The translations under genes were made by a program, and so were the position numbers. The notes under the pieces are model-generated. The model did not search any database, was not told where the DNA came from, and worked only from the letters and a program-made list of their open reading frames with translations. From assembly GCA_964523295.1 (NCBI GenBank), contig CAZGAH010000024.1, positions 1 to 52,623 on the forward strand: 52,623 nt of DNA, read 5' to 3'. Below, one piece after another: positions 8,932 through 16,828 of this stretch. Origin of the DNA: CAZGAH01 sp964523295 (lineage in GTDB: Bacteria; Desulfobacterota; Desulfovibrionia; Desulfovibrionales; Desulfovibrionaceae). The first letter of the stretch is position 1. Every line of letters starts with the position of its first letter.

Positions 8932-9998
8932 ATGGATCGAGAAACCCTGTTGGCCTGCCTGGCCCGAGGGCAGGCCATTGAGAAAGTACAGCTCGACGGA
9001 GTGGACCTGGCCGGCGCGAATCTGCGCGGCGCGATACTGACCGATGTCTCGCTCGCCCGGGCCAGACTGGCCGGTTCGGACTTGAGCGATGCCACGCTGA
9101 CGCGCGTGAAGCTCGACGGAGCCGATCTGTGCGGACTTCATGCCCCGGACGCGGTGTTCGTGCAGTGCTCCCTCGCGGCGGTCAATGCCGAAAAGTCCTG
9201 CTTCACGCACGCCGATTTGCGCGGCGTGCAGGCTGTTGGCGCCTCTTTCGCCGGCGCCGACCTCTCCGGCGCCGCCTTGATGGACGCGAAGCTGTCCCAG
9301 GCGTTGCTCTCGCGGGCCAGGTTCTTCAATGCCGACCTGCGCCAGGCCTGCCTCTCCAGGGCGCGGCTGGAACATGCCGAGCTGACGCGCGCCGATCTGN
9401 NNNNNNNNNCCAGACCGACTTCGAGGGCGCGGACTGCCGCCACGCGACCCTGGCCATGTGCGATTGCAGCGAGGCCCGGATGAGCGGGCTTCAGTTCGCC
9501 GGCTGCGACCTGACACTGGGCCGTTTTTTACGAACCACGCTCGCGGGTGCCGATTTCCGGGGTATCACCTGCGCGGACAAGGCCGACTTCAGCGGCGCGG
9601 ATCTGGTTGCAACGGTCTGGGGCAATGCGGCCGGCCGCTGCGTCGCCTTTCGTGAGGCCCGGCTGGTCAAGGCGCATTTCGACCGCTGCTGCTGGCGGGA
9701 CTGCGATTTCTCTTCCGTGCAGGGCGCAGGCCTCATTTTCGACCATGGCTGTTGCGCGCATTGCCGGTTCCGCGAGGCGCAGCTGGCCTCCAGCCAATGG
9801 CTCAGCGCCGATCTGTGCTGGTCGGACTTTTCGCACGCCGACCTGAGCGGATCCCATTTTTCCCAGGTGCTGCTGGAGCGGACGCAGTTTCATGCGGCAC
9901 GTCTGGATGGCGTGGTCTGGGAAAGCACGGACCGCAGCGAGGCCCTGGGCACGGATGCTGAACTGCTGGCAGCCGAGCGCTGGCTGCCAGGATCATGA
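8932..9998 (+). CDS. Pentapeptide-repeat protein, interrupted by an assembly gap
   Basis: The start is ATG 8932 and the array runs to the gap at 9400-9409. Beyond the gap the repeats continue in another frame to the stop at 9996-9998. The frame change is explained by the unknown gap length, not necessarily by mutation. Nearly the whole protein consists of A-D-L-x-x type repeats (DLAGANLRGAILTD, ADLSGSHFSQ); Cys and Trp residues are frequent in the second half. The C-terminal helix EALGTDAELLAAERWL is non-repetitive. It sits between the DUF2169 protein and DUF3540 in the type VI operon. A spike-associated adaptor role is inferred from position only. Confidence 0.75.
9400..9409. other. Assembly gap (10 N)
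   Basis: Ten N inside the pentapeptide gene. The coding frame differs on either side, so the true length is not ten. Confidence 0.95.
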
Positions 9999-10011
9999 GC
10001 AGGAGTGAACT

Positions 10012-10656
10012 ATGTCCTTGACCGATTATTGCGTGCAGTCCGATCAGGCGGAAGTGGCAGTTGGCCGCGTGCGCCTGTCATCGGATGGCGATTTTCTCGT
10101 GGACTGCGCCGGCCGGATAGTGCAGGGCCGCCGTGCGTTGAGCTGCCTGGTGGGTGTGGAGCCCGGGGATACCGTGCTCGTGGCCGTACTGGGGCAACAG
10201 GCCTGGGTTCTGGAGGTGCTCGAGCGCGTCGGCGATGCCCGGCCGGTCATCCAGAGCCCTGGCGGACTCGATCTGGACACCGGCGACCAGCCGTTGCGCC
10301 TGCGGGGCGGGCGTGTGGACGTGCAGGCCAGGCAGACCCTGCACTGCGCGGCGCCGGAATGGACCGCTCATGCCGGACAGGCCCGATTCTCCCTGGCCAG
10401 GCTGTTCGTCGCCAGCGAGCGGGTCGAAGGACTGATCGGAAGGATACGCCTGGCGGCGCAGGTCCTGGAAAGCCGGGTTGGACGTCTGGTGCAGCACGCG
10501 CGTCAGGCCTGGCGCAAAGTGGACGGGCTCGACCGGCAGCAGGCCGGCAAGCTGCGTCAGGACGTCCGCACGGACTGGACGCTCCATGCCGGCGATGCGC
10601 AGGTCCGGGCTGACGACAAGGTGCGCATCGATGGCCGAAAAATCGATCTGGGATAG
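10012..10656 (+). CDS. DUF3540 family type VI-associated protein
   Basis: 214 aa from ATG 10012 with AGGAG upstream. The N-terminal half is beta-rich (GRVRLSSDGDFLVDCAGR, GVEPGDTVLVAVLGQQAWVLEVLER). A polar stretch with repeated short strands follows (GGLDLDTGDQPLRLRGGRVDVQA), then a helical segment at about 125-175. This is the layout of DUF3540 proteins, which occur almost only in DUF2169/pentapeptide/PAAR operons. The central part resembles the small repeats of spike needle proteins. Function is not established. The next gene begins 9 bases downstream. Confidence 0.75.
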   Translation: MSLTDYCVQSDQAEVAVGRVRLSSDGDFLVDCAGRIVQGRRALSCLVGVEPGDTVLVAVLGQQAWVLEVLERVGDARPVIQSPGGLDLDTGDQPLRLRGGRVDVQARQTLHCAAPEWTAHAGQARFSLARLFVASERVEGLIGRIRLAAQVLESRVGRLVQHARQAWRKVDGLDRQQAGKLRQDVRTDWTLHAGDAQVRADDKVRIDGRKIDLG

Positions 10657-10665
10657 GAGAACGCC

Positions 10666-11064
10666 ATGTTTGCGCTGACCAAAGCCGGCGGCCAGTGCCT
10701 GGCCATGCCCGACGTATGCAAGACGCCGACTCCGGCCGGCCCCGTGCCCATCCCGTACCCGAACATAGCCAACCCGGCCCAGGCCAACCCTGTGGTCAAC
10801 AAGGTCATTATCGCCGGGGCCGCGGCGCTGAACCTCAACTCGAAGATTTCCATGAGCAACGGCGACGAGGCCGGAGTCGCCGGCGGCGTTGTCTCCAACA
10901 AGATCTGCGGCCAGACCCAATTCACCATGGGCAGCGTCACGGTCAGTATCGGGGGCGCACCGGCCGTGAAACTGACCTCGCCGACGGCGCAGAACGGCGC
11001 GCCGCCAAACGCAGTGGGCCTGGTCCTGGCGCCGAGCCAGTCCAAAGTGATGATTATGACCTGA
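10666..11064 (+). CDS. PAAR-like protein (DUF4150)
   Basis: 132 aa, with AGGAG before ATG 10666. It opens MFALTKAGGQCLAMPDVCKT and has the conserved TPAGPVPIPYPNIA motif near residue 25. It also has K-I-S-M-S-N-G-D-E-A and a final MGSVTVSIGGAPAVKLTSP. DUF4150 proteins are PAAR-like and are thought to form the sharp tip on the VgrG trimer. Unlike many DUF4150 proteins it has no C-terminal toxin extension. It ends the operon. The next gene is on the other strand, so no effector or immunity gene is visible immediately downstream. Confidence 0.82.
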   Translation: MFALTKAGGQCLAMPDVCKTPTPAGPVPIPYPNIANPAQANPVVNKVIIAGAAALNLNSKISMSNGDEAGVAGGVVSNKICGQTQFTMGSVTVSIGGAPAVKLTSPTAQNGAPPNAVGLVLAPSQSKVMIMT

Positions 11065-11162
11065 ATTGTGGGCGGGCGATCGTCCGGAGGCAGTGGCCCG
11101 CGCGCCAATTGGCGAACACTGCAAGGGGAATATTTGCCTTGAACAGGCAGCTGAAAATGTCT

Positions 11163-11789
11163 TTACTTTCCGGGCAGTTCAGTCATCTCCAGCAGAACAT
11201 TGCGGAATACTTGAAAGCTACGAGAGCGATTGTCTTGCGGTTGCATGTATTCTGCGACTGTCCGCGCTGCTTCGATCTTCCGTAAACCCGCCTGGAAGTA
11301 CCCAGCGCGTTGCAGAACACGCTCGAACGCCTCCCAAGTGCCGCCCGCGATTGCATCGGGATCGCGGTATCTCGCCTGGCTTGGAATCGTCGCCGGCACT
11401 TTCGGGTACGCCAACCGAACGGCATCCCAATCGCCAAAGTACCACGCCTCCAGTTCTTCTATCGCCAGCCGGTTCACTACTTGGTACGGTTGACCACCGG
11501 CGTGGCAGCGGCTACGTAGCCCTGCGTCGCTCGCGATCTGTTCCAGTTGCTGCTTCAACGTATGGCAATCGTCGTCATCACGATCCACGACCACCACGAC
11601 CCGGTAGTCGTCAGGCAGCCAGGCAGCATACCCGCGCAAACGCTCTGGCAGTCGCTCCAGCAAGTCGGGCTTGCCCTGAAACGTATAGACTTCAAAGCTC
11701 AGCTCGCCCACCAGGCGAGGCAGCAACACACGCAGTGCCGCCTCCATCGACGGCTCCTCCACCAATACTTCCACATGTGACACCCCCAT
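11163..11789 (-). CDS. DUF4276 family protein (Toprim-like), partner of the AAA ATPase
   Basis: 208 aa from ATG 11787-11789, with GAGGAAGAAG upstream; GTG at 11792 is a possible earlier start. Acidic motifs fit the DUF4276/RloB-like Toprim fold: an early Glu in VEVLVEEPSMEAALRVLLP, then VVVVVDRDDDDC, then EELEAWYFGDWDAV. Proteins of this family are encoded with AAA_21/OLD-like ATPases and are suspected nucleases in phage defence. The start overlaps the ATPase stop by one base (TGATG), showing tight translational coupling. Nuclease activity is inferred, not shown. Confidence 0.8.
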   Translation of the reverse strand: MGVSHVEVLVEEPSMEAALRVLLPRLVGELSFEVYTFQGKPDLLERLPERLRGYAAWLPDDYRVVVVVDRDDDDCHTLKQQLEQIASDAGLRSRCHAGGQPYQVVNRLAIEELEAWYFGDWDAVRLAYPKVPATIPSQARYRDPDAIAGGTWEAFERVLQRAGYFQAGLRKIEAARTVAEYMQPQDNRSRSFQVFRNVLLEMTELPGK

Positions 11790-12970
11790 CACTTCTTCCT
11801 CTTCTTCGTCGGCGCCCCGGCGTTGACCAGCGGATCTCCGACACCGAGATGGCCTTCCAACCAGAGATGCCCCATCGACGCCCCAGCCTGTACGAACTCG
11901 GAGATACCCTGAATATCGACCGCCCGTTGGACCTGGCTGTACCCCTGCTCGTCACGATAAATAACCCGGACCTCTTCGGGTCTCATGCCGTTGAGGAAGA
12001 AGGGTGAATGCGTCGTCACCAGCAGTTGCGAACGTTCCGACGCGGCCCGGCATTCCTCGGCCAATTCCGGCAGCAACCGGGGGTGCAGGAAATTCTCCGG
12101 CTCCTCAATGCCTATGAACCGCGCTATCACCGGCCGATCGAACGGGGCGTCCTTGATCTGCAGCAGCAGCCGTCCGTCCTGCATCGGCTCAGCCTGAACG
12201 GTTTCCAAACGAGGCACCCGCCGACGGAGCATGTCGAAGATCGTCTCCAAGCGTTCCGGGTGCTGTTCCTTAAGATATTGAATCACGTTGGGGAGGTTGT
12301 CGCCCGTCTTGCTCAGCCGTTCCTGCGGCCCTGCTTCCGGCTGGCCTCGTGTGTCCTCAATGCTCAGATACGACACATACCAGCCGGTGATGAACTCGCG
12401 TAGCGCGGCCACGCGCGGATGCCCGGCGAACTGCCCCAGCGTGTTGACAGCCATCAGATCGGCTGAACGAAGCGGAATTTCGACGCGCTCGTCCTGTTCA
12501 TCGGGCATATCCCCACTGACCGCGCGCCCGTGGCCTTCGCGATACTCCAGAAACCGGAAAGGTTTACCGTATTGCCCACGCCGCCACTGCAACCACTCTT
12601 CGGCGACAAACGGCCCCCTGTTGCCTTCGTCAATCGCAAGGTGGTACGTAATCATCGGACTTTGTGGCTGTTCGCGATACTTGATATCGATGACGATTGG
12701 ACCGTTTTGTCCGCGAGTCTTGATTTCCCGTGCCCGACCGCGGCGGTCCCAGGCATGCCGGAGGCCGTACTGGAAACATTCCGACAGGAAGTTGAACACA
12801 TCAAACACCGTCGACTTGCCGCTGCCGTTCGGGCCGAGCAGCACCATCAGCGGTGTGATGTTTTTGAACTCCACATCGCACAGTGCGCGGAAATTCTGAA
12901 CCCGCAGGTATTCGATGCGCGGCGGCTGCGGTGGGCTTTCCGGGGGCGTAGTGTTTTTCTTCCTGGTCAT
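11789..12970 (-). CDS. AAA family ATPase (RecF/SMC-like, AAA_21)
   Basis: 393 aa. ATG 12968-12970 is preferred because GGGGA lies just upstream; ATG 13000 is possible. After a Pro-rich start, IEYLRVQNFRALCDVEF leads to Walker A GPNGSGKST (residues 46-54). The family pattern continues with SVEDTRG-like sequence, IGIEEPENFLHPRLL (Walker B with E-E-P-E-N) and VTTHSPFFLNG (switch histidine). These are ABC/SMC-type head motifs with no visible long coiled coil. Paired with DUF4276, this is the layout of candidate anti-phage modules (compare AbiL and RloAB types). It is convergent to the type VI operon. Confidence 0.85.
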   Translation of the reverse strand: MTRKKNTTPPESPPQPPRIEYLRVQNFRALCDVEFKNITPLMVLLGPNGSGKSTVFDVFNFLSECFQYGLRHAWDRRGRAREIKTRGQNGPIVIDIKYREQPQSPMITYHLAIDEGNRGPFVAEEWLQWRRGQYGKPFRFLEYREGHGRAVSGDMPDEQDERVEIPLRSADLMAVNTLGQFAGHPRVAALREFITGWYVSYLSIEDTRGQPEAGPQERLSKTGDNLPNVIQYLKEQHPERLETIFDMLRRRVPRLETVQAEPMQDGRLLLQIKDAPFDRPVIARFIGIEEPENFLHPRLLPELAEECRAASERSQLLVTTHSPFFLNGMRPEEVRVIYRDEQGYSQVQRAVDIQGISEFVQAGASMGHLWLEGHLGVGDPLVNAGAPTKKRKK

Positions 12971-13711
12971 TGTGTTGTCCCCTTTCACGCCTGGCTGCAT
13001 GTTGGCAGTCGTTGTCTCACTGCTTCATGGGTAAGGCCAGCCATATCGTCACGCCACCTCCCCGGCCATAGCCCCGGCAGCTGGAAAGTGAAGTGGCCTC
13101 CTTTTTGCGAACAACAATCTCTGCCTATCGTGGGCAGTTTGGAGTCCGTCGTCAATTTTTTTTTTAACAACTCAGGGGACGCTTCCCTGACAAAGGCCTT
13201 GAAAAGGATTTGGCGGAAGGAGACGACGGACCGGGTGAATCTGCTCCCAAACCACCGGAATTTAACGGTTTCAGATCAATCCGGAAGAGGGGAAGGCAAA
13301 AGGACAAGAGCTTGAGTTGACGAAGGCAGGGCAGCAGGAGTATACGATCGGTAACGGATAGTGAGATCGTCACGAAAAACGTTTAACAACTCATGGATAT
13401 CTCCTTGAATCGGGAGGGGCCTGCGTATACATTGCAGCGTATCAACGGGCAGTTTCGGAGTTCATACGGAAAACCGGGCTCAGAAAAAAAGTACCGTTTT
13501 GTTTCGAAACAGAGCGTGTTACGTAGCAGAGCTTCGTGAGCCCTTCACGGGCGTACTGAAGAACGTAAAGGGAAATGCGTCACCATGACAGGTGGACACC
13601 CTGATGTATGAAACGGAGTTGACTTGTCCTTCCCGGAGTCTGGCAAATCCCGCTGTTATTCAGAGGCAAATTTTGTTTCCTGGTGGAAAAACCTCATACA
13701 CTGGAGAGCCT
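12971..13711. other. 741-base intergenic region without a convincing gene
   Basis: No frame has a good start and recognisable protein. The region is more AT-rich than its surroundings. It contains a run of ten T at 13156-13165. A 12-base direct repeat TTTAACAACTCA occurs at 13163-13174 and 13382-13393. It separates the ATPase pair from the comEA-like gene. Confidence 0.5.
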
Positions 13712-14023
13712 ATGAAGACCCTGAGTTCGCTTCTGGTGGCAGTGCTGCTCGCGCTGCTCCTGGCCCTGCCTGCAATGGCCGCGGAAACCGCTCCGGCGCC
13801 GGCAAACCCCGCCCCTGCGGCCAAGGTTGAGCTGCTCGACCTTAACAGCGCGACTGAAGTCCAGCTCAAGGCCATTCCGGAGATCGGCGAGACCTATGCC
13901 AAGGCGATCATCGCCGCCAGGCCTTACGCCAAGAAGGACCAGCTCAAGTCGCGTAAAATCGTTCCGGACGAGGTTTACGAAAAGATTAAGGATCGCATCG
14001 TCGCCAAACAGCCCAAGCCCTGA
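13712..14023 (+). CDS. Secreted ComEA-like helix-hairpin-helix protein
   Basis: 103 aa from ATG 13712, preceded by GGAGAG. Residues 1-23 form a signal peptide (MKTLSSLLVAVLLALLLALP, then AMA cleavage). A short Ala/Pro linker follows, then the helix-hairpin-helix core (LLDLNSATEVQLKAIPEIG, YAKAIIAARPYAKKDQL). Such domains bind DNA in ComEA, the competence receptor. Small periplasmic members like this one are common, and not all serve transformation. The nearest related genes are the PilB-type ATPase and pseudopilins, both far away, so a uptake role is only possible. Confidence 0.8.
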   Translation: MKTLSSLLVAVLLALLLALPAMAAETAPAPANPAPAAKVELLDLNSATEVQLKAIPEIGETYAKAIIAARPYAKKDQLKSRKIVPDEVYEKIKDRIVAKQPKP

Positions 14024-14068
14024 GCTGATGACGCGGGGCCGGGCGGAGAGGGCAGCGGGGAGAGGGCA

Positions 14069-15469
14069 TCAGGCCCGCGCCGCTGGCGTCTGCCCGGCCC
14101 CGTCGCGGCGTTCGCCCTCGGCGAGCTGGTCCGCTGCAAGCGGCAGGGCGAACGCGAAACGGCTGCCCTGTCCCGGCTCGCTCTCGAGCCACATCCGCCC
14201 GCCCTGCGCCTCGACCAGGTGCTTGCTGATCGCCAGGCCCAGCCCGGTTCCAGAGGGGACGGTGTAGCTTGGTCCCCTGGCCTGCTCGAATTTGGCGAAG
14301 ATGCGTTTCTGGTCTTCGGGGGCGATGCCCGGGCCGCTGTCCTCCACGAACGTCACGACTTCGTCGGCCTCCCGGAAAACCCGTAGCCGGACAAAACCCT
14401 GCGCGGTGAATTTGGCCGCGTTCGAGAGCAGGTTGAGAACGACCTGCATCAGACGGTCGCGGTCGCCGGATACGATCATGTCCTCTGTGCCAATATCCGT
14501 CTCGAAATGGACTCTCCCGCCGACAAAAAGACCGGTTCCGGCCTCGGCCGCAGCCTGTCCAAGCTCACGCAGCGAGACCGGCAGCCGGGCCAGCAGCATC
14601 TTGCCGGCCTCCAGTTTGGACAGATCGAGCACGTCGTTGATCAACCGGGTCAGCCTGGCGCCCTAGGCCGAGATAATGCGCAGGTCGTGGAGCACCTGCT
14701 CCATGGTCTTGGCCGCCTTCGGACCGGGATTCTTGATTTCAGGGTAGACCATGCCGAGCAGCTTGCGTTCGATGATCCGGGCGAAGCCGAGCACCGAGGT
14801 CAACGGCGTGCGCAGTTCGTGCGAAACCATGGACAGGAACTCCGACTTGGCCATGTTCGCCTTTTCCGCCGCCTCCTCGGCCTGACGCCGGATTTCCACC
14901 TCCCGCATGAGCCGGGCATTGGCGGCCCTGAATTCCCCCGTGCGCTCTTCCACGCGTTGCTCGAGTTCACGCTGGTAGCGAGCCAGTCGTTCCTGGGCCT
15001 GCTTGCGCTCGCTGGCGTCGCGCACCACGATCACCGCCTGCGAGGTCTCCGCCAGGTGCACCACGCGAATGCTCATCTCCACGGGCAAAAAACGGGTCAT
15101 CCCCGCCTGCGTGATCGCAAGCCGCGCCTCCATGGCCCAGGCCCCGGCCAGACCCGAAAACACGGACTGGACGCTCCCGGCGTCCTCCGGAGCGACCAGT
15201 TCGGAAAAAACCAGGCCGAGCAGTTCCTCGCGCGTGCGCTGGAGCATGGAACAGGCCGCCCCCGTGACATCCACGATGTCGCCCCCTGGCACGGCCACCA
15301 GAAAGATGGCGTCGAGGCTGTGATCCAGCAGTGCGCGGAAGCGCTCCAGTTCGTCGAGCCGATCCTTGAGCTCCGGATAGTAGCTCTTGCCTATCGAGCG
15401 CTTGCCCAGCCCGATGAGCTTCTCGCGCAGCTCGGCCGGATCGTTGGGGCTTTCAGCAGGCCGCTTCAT
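14069..15469 (-). pseudogene. PAS sensor histidine kinase interrupted by an in-frame amber codon
   Basis: The reading frame from ATG 15469 to 14069 spans 467 codons, with one TAG at 14663-14665 (codon 269). Before it lie a PAS domain (ALLDHSLDAIFLVAVPGGD), a coiled coil (about 160-200) and the HisKA box MVSHELRTPLTS. After it the same frame continues with GARLTRLINDVLDLSKLEAG, the N box VVLNLLSNAAKFT, G1 DSGPGIA and G2 GTGLGLAISK. The usual residue at the stop is Glu, so GAG to TAG is the simplest change. The start overlaps the alcohol dehydrogenase stop by 17 bases. No membrane segment is present. It may be a pseudogene, a split kinase or a base error. Confidence 0.85.
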
Positions 15470-16622
15470 AAACGCCGCAAATGTCCTGTTCGGTGGTTAG
15501 CCTGGGATTGGTGATCATGCACGGGTCGTTGACCGCCTTGGCCGCCAGGGCGCCGATGTCCTCGGGCCTCACGCCCAGCTCGCCGAGCGTCGCCGTAACG
15601 CCTGCCTCGCGTTTGAAACGGCGTACCGCGTCGAGCATCGGTTCCCGCGCCTCCTGCCAGGGCATATCCTGCGGGATGTCGGCGCCGAGCAGTCGACCGA
15701 GCTCGATATAGCGTCCGGCCGCGGCCTCGAAATTGTACTCGATGACCCGATCCAGCAATATGGCGTTGCACAAGCCGTGCGGCAGATCGAGAAATCCGCC
15801 CAGGCTGTGCGCCATGGCGTGAACCGCACCGAGAATGGCATTGGAAAAAGCCAGGCCGGCAAAAAGACTGCCAAGCATCATCCCGCCCCGCACCTCGATG
15901 TTGTCCGGCTGATGAATCGCCTTCAAGAGCCAGGCCCGTATCAGGCGTACGGCCTCCAGGGCCTGCACGTCGGTGACAGGCGAATGCGCGTTGGACACGT
16001 AGGCCTCGATCGCGTGGGTCAGCGCGTCCAGGCCGGTATTGGCGGTCAGGGCGGAGTCCATGGTCGAGGTCAGCACCGGGTCGATGAGCGCGACATCCGG
16101 GACCATGGTCTTGCTCACGATGGCGATTTTCACCTTTCGGGCGGTATCGGTGATGATGCAGAACTGGGACACGTCGGCCGAGGTGCCGGCCGTGGTGGGA
16201 ATGCAGATCAGCGGCGGTCCCGGTCTGGCCACGTTGTCGGCGCCTTCGAATTCGAGGACATGCTGGTCGTTGGTGCAGACGATGCCGATAGCCTTGCCGC
16301 AGTCCATAGGGCTGCCGCCGCCCACGGCAACAACGCAGTCACAGCCCGACTTCCGATAGCGCTCGGCGCCGGCCATGGCCTCATGGTCGCGCGGGTTGGG
16401 CGATACGTCCGAAAACACCTCGACCTTGATGCCCGCCTCGCTCAGGCTGTCCGCAACCAGTGCCGTCCAGCCGCAGGCGGAAACCCCGTCGTCGGTCACC
16501 ACCAGCGCCTTGCGCACGCGCAGGTTCCCGGCGTACTGGCCGGCCAGCTTCGCCGCCCCGGCGCCGAAGACGAACTCGGGAGCGACAAACTTGCGCAGTT
16601 CCAGAAATGAGGAATTCGACAT
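15453..16622 (-). CDS. Iron-containing alcohol dehydrogenase
   Basis: 389 aa from ATG 16620-16622; ATG 16628 is only two codons earlier, and the GGGGGG tract fits the later start better. The group III dehydrogenase pattern is clear: VVAVGGGSPMDCGKAIG for NAD(P) binding, PTTAGTSADVSQF, GLDALTHAIEAYVS with the Asp and His metal ligands, and AHSLGGFLDLPHGLCNA with further His ligands. It probably oxidises or reduces a small alcohol or aldehyde; the substrate cannot be told. It overlaps the following kinase gene by 17 bases, which suggests one transcript. It is divergent from the ornithine cyclodeaminase gene. Confidence 0.92.
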   Translation of the reverse strand: MSNSSFLELRKFVAPEFVFGAGAAKLAGQYAGNLRVRKALVVTDDGVSACGWTALVADSLSEAGIKVEVFSDVSPNPRDHEAMAGAERYRKSGCDCVVAVGGGSPMDCGKAIGIVCTNDQHVLEFEGADNVARPGPPLICIPTTAGTSADVSQFCIITDTARKVKIAIVSKTMVPDVALIDPVLTSTMDSALTANTGLDALTHAIEAYVSNAHSPVTDVQALEAVRLIRAWLLKAIHQPDNIEVRGGMMLGSLFAGLAFSNAILGAVHAMAHSLGGFLDLPHGLCNAILLDRVIEYNFEAAAGRYIELGRLLGADIPQDMPWQEAREPMLDAVRRFKREAGVTATLGELGVRPEDIGALAAKAVNDPCMITNPRLTTEQDICGVYEAAC

Positions 16623-16696
16623 GACCATGCCCCCCTTTGCTGCTGGTGCAGCTGTCTGACGCGCTCTCCGTCCCTAATGAAAAAACAGCGCCTGAC

Positions 16697-16726
16697 TTGA
16701 CGTACCCACCCTACGTCGGGTTATCA
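16697..16726 (+). promoter_or_regulatory. Candidate promoter with an overlapping inverted repeat
   Basis: TTGACG (16697-16702) and TTATCA (16721-16726) are 18 bases apart. GACGTA and TACGTC (16699-16717, 7-base spacer) form an inverted repeat that overlaps the -35 and spacer, a typical operator position. It lies in the 206-base divergent region before the cyclodeaminase gene at 16829. Confidence 0.35.
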
Positions 16727-16828
16727 AAGAAAGCAAGAACGGCAAACCAGGCTGTTGCGCCGCCGGAACGTCCTGCCGACATCCCGGGACTCCGGGCCGA
16801 GCCCGGACTTTTGCCCCCAGGAAACGCC

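Noticed and set aside
8932..9998. True frameshift in the second pentapeptide gene
   Set aside because: The frame change coincides with a gap of unknown length, so no mutation needs to be assumed.
14663..14665. TAG read as pyrrolysine or another recoded residue in the histidine kinase
   Set aside because: The family residue at this place is Glu, one base from TAG. No recoding signal or reason for a special residue is present.
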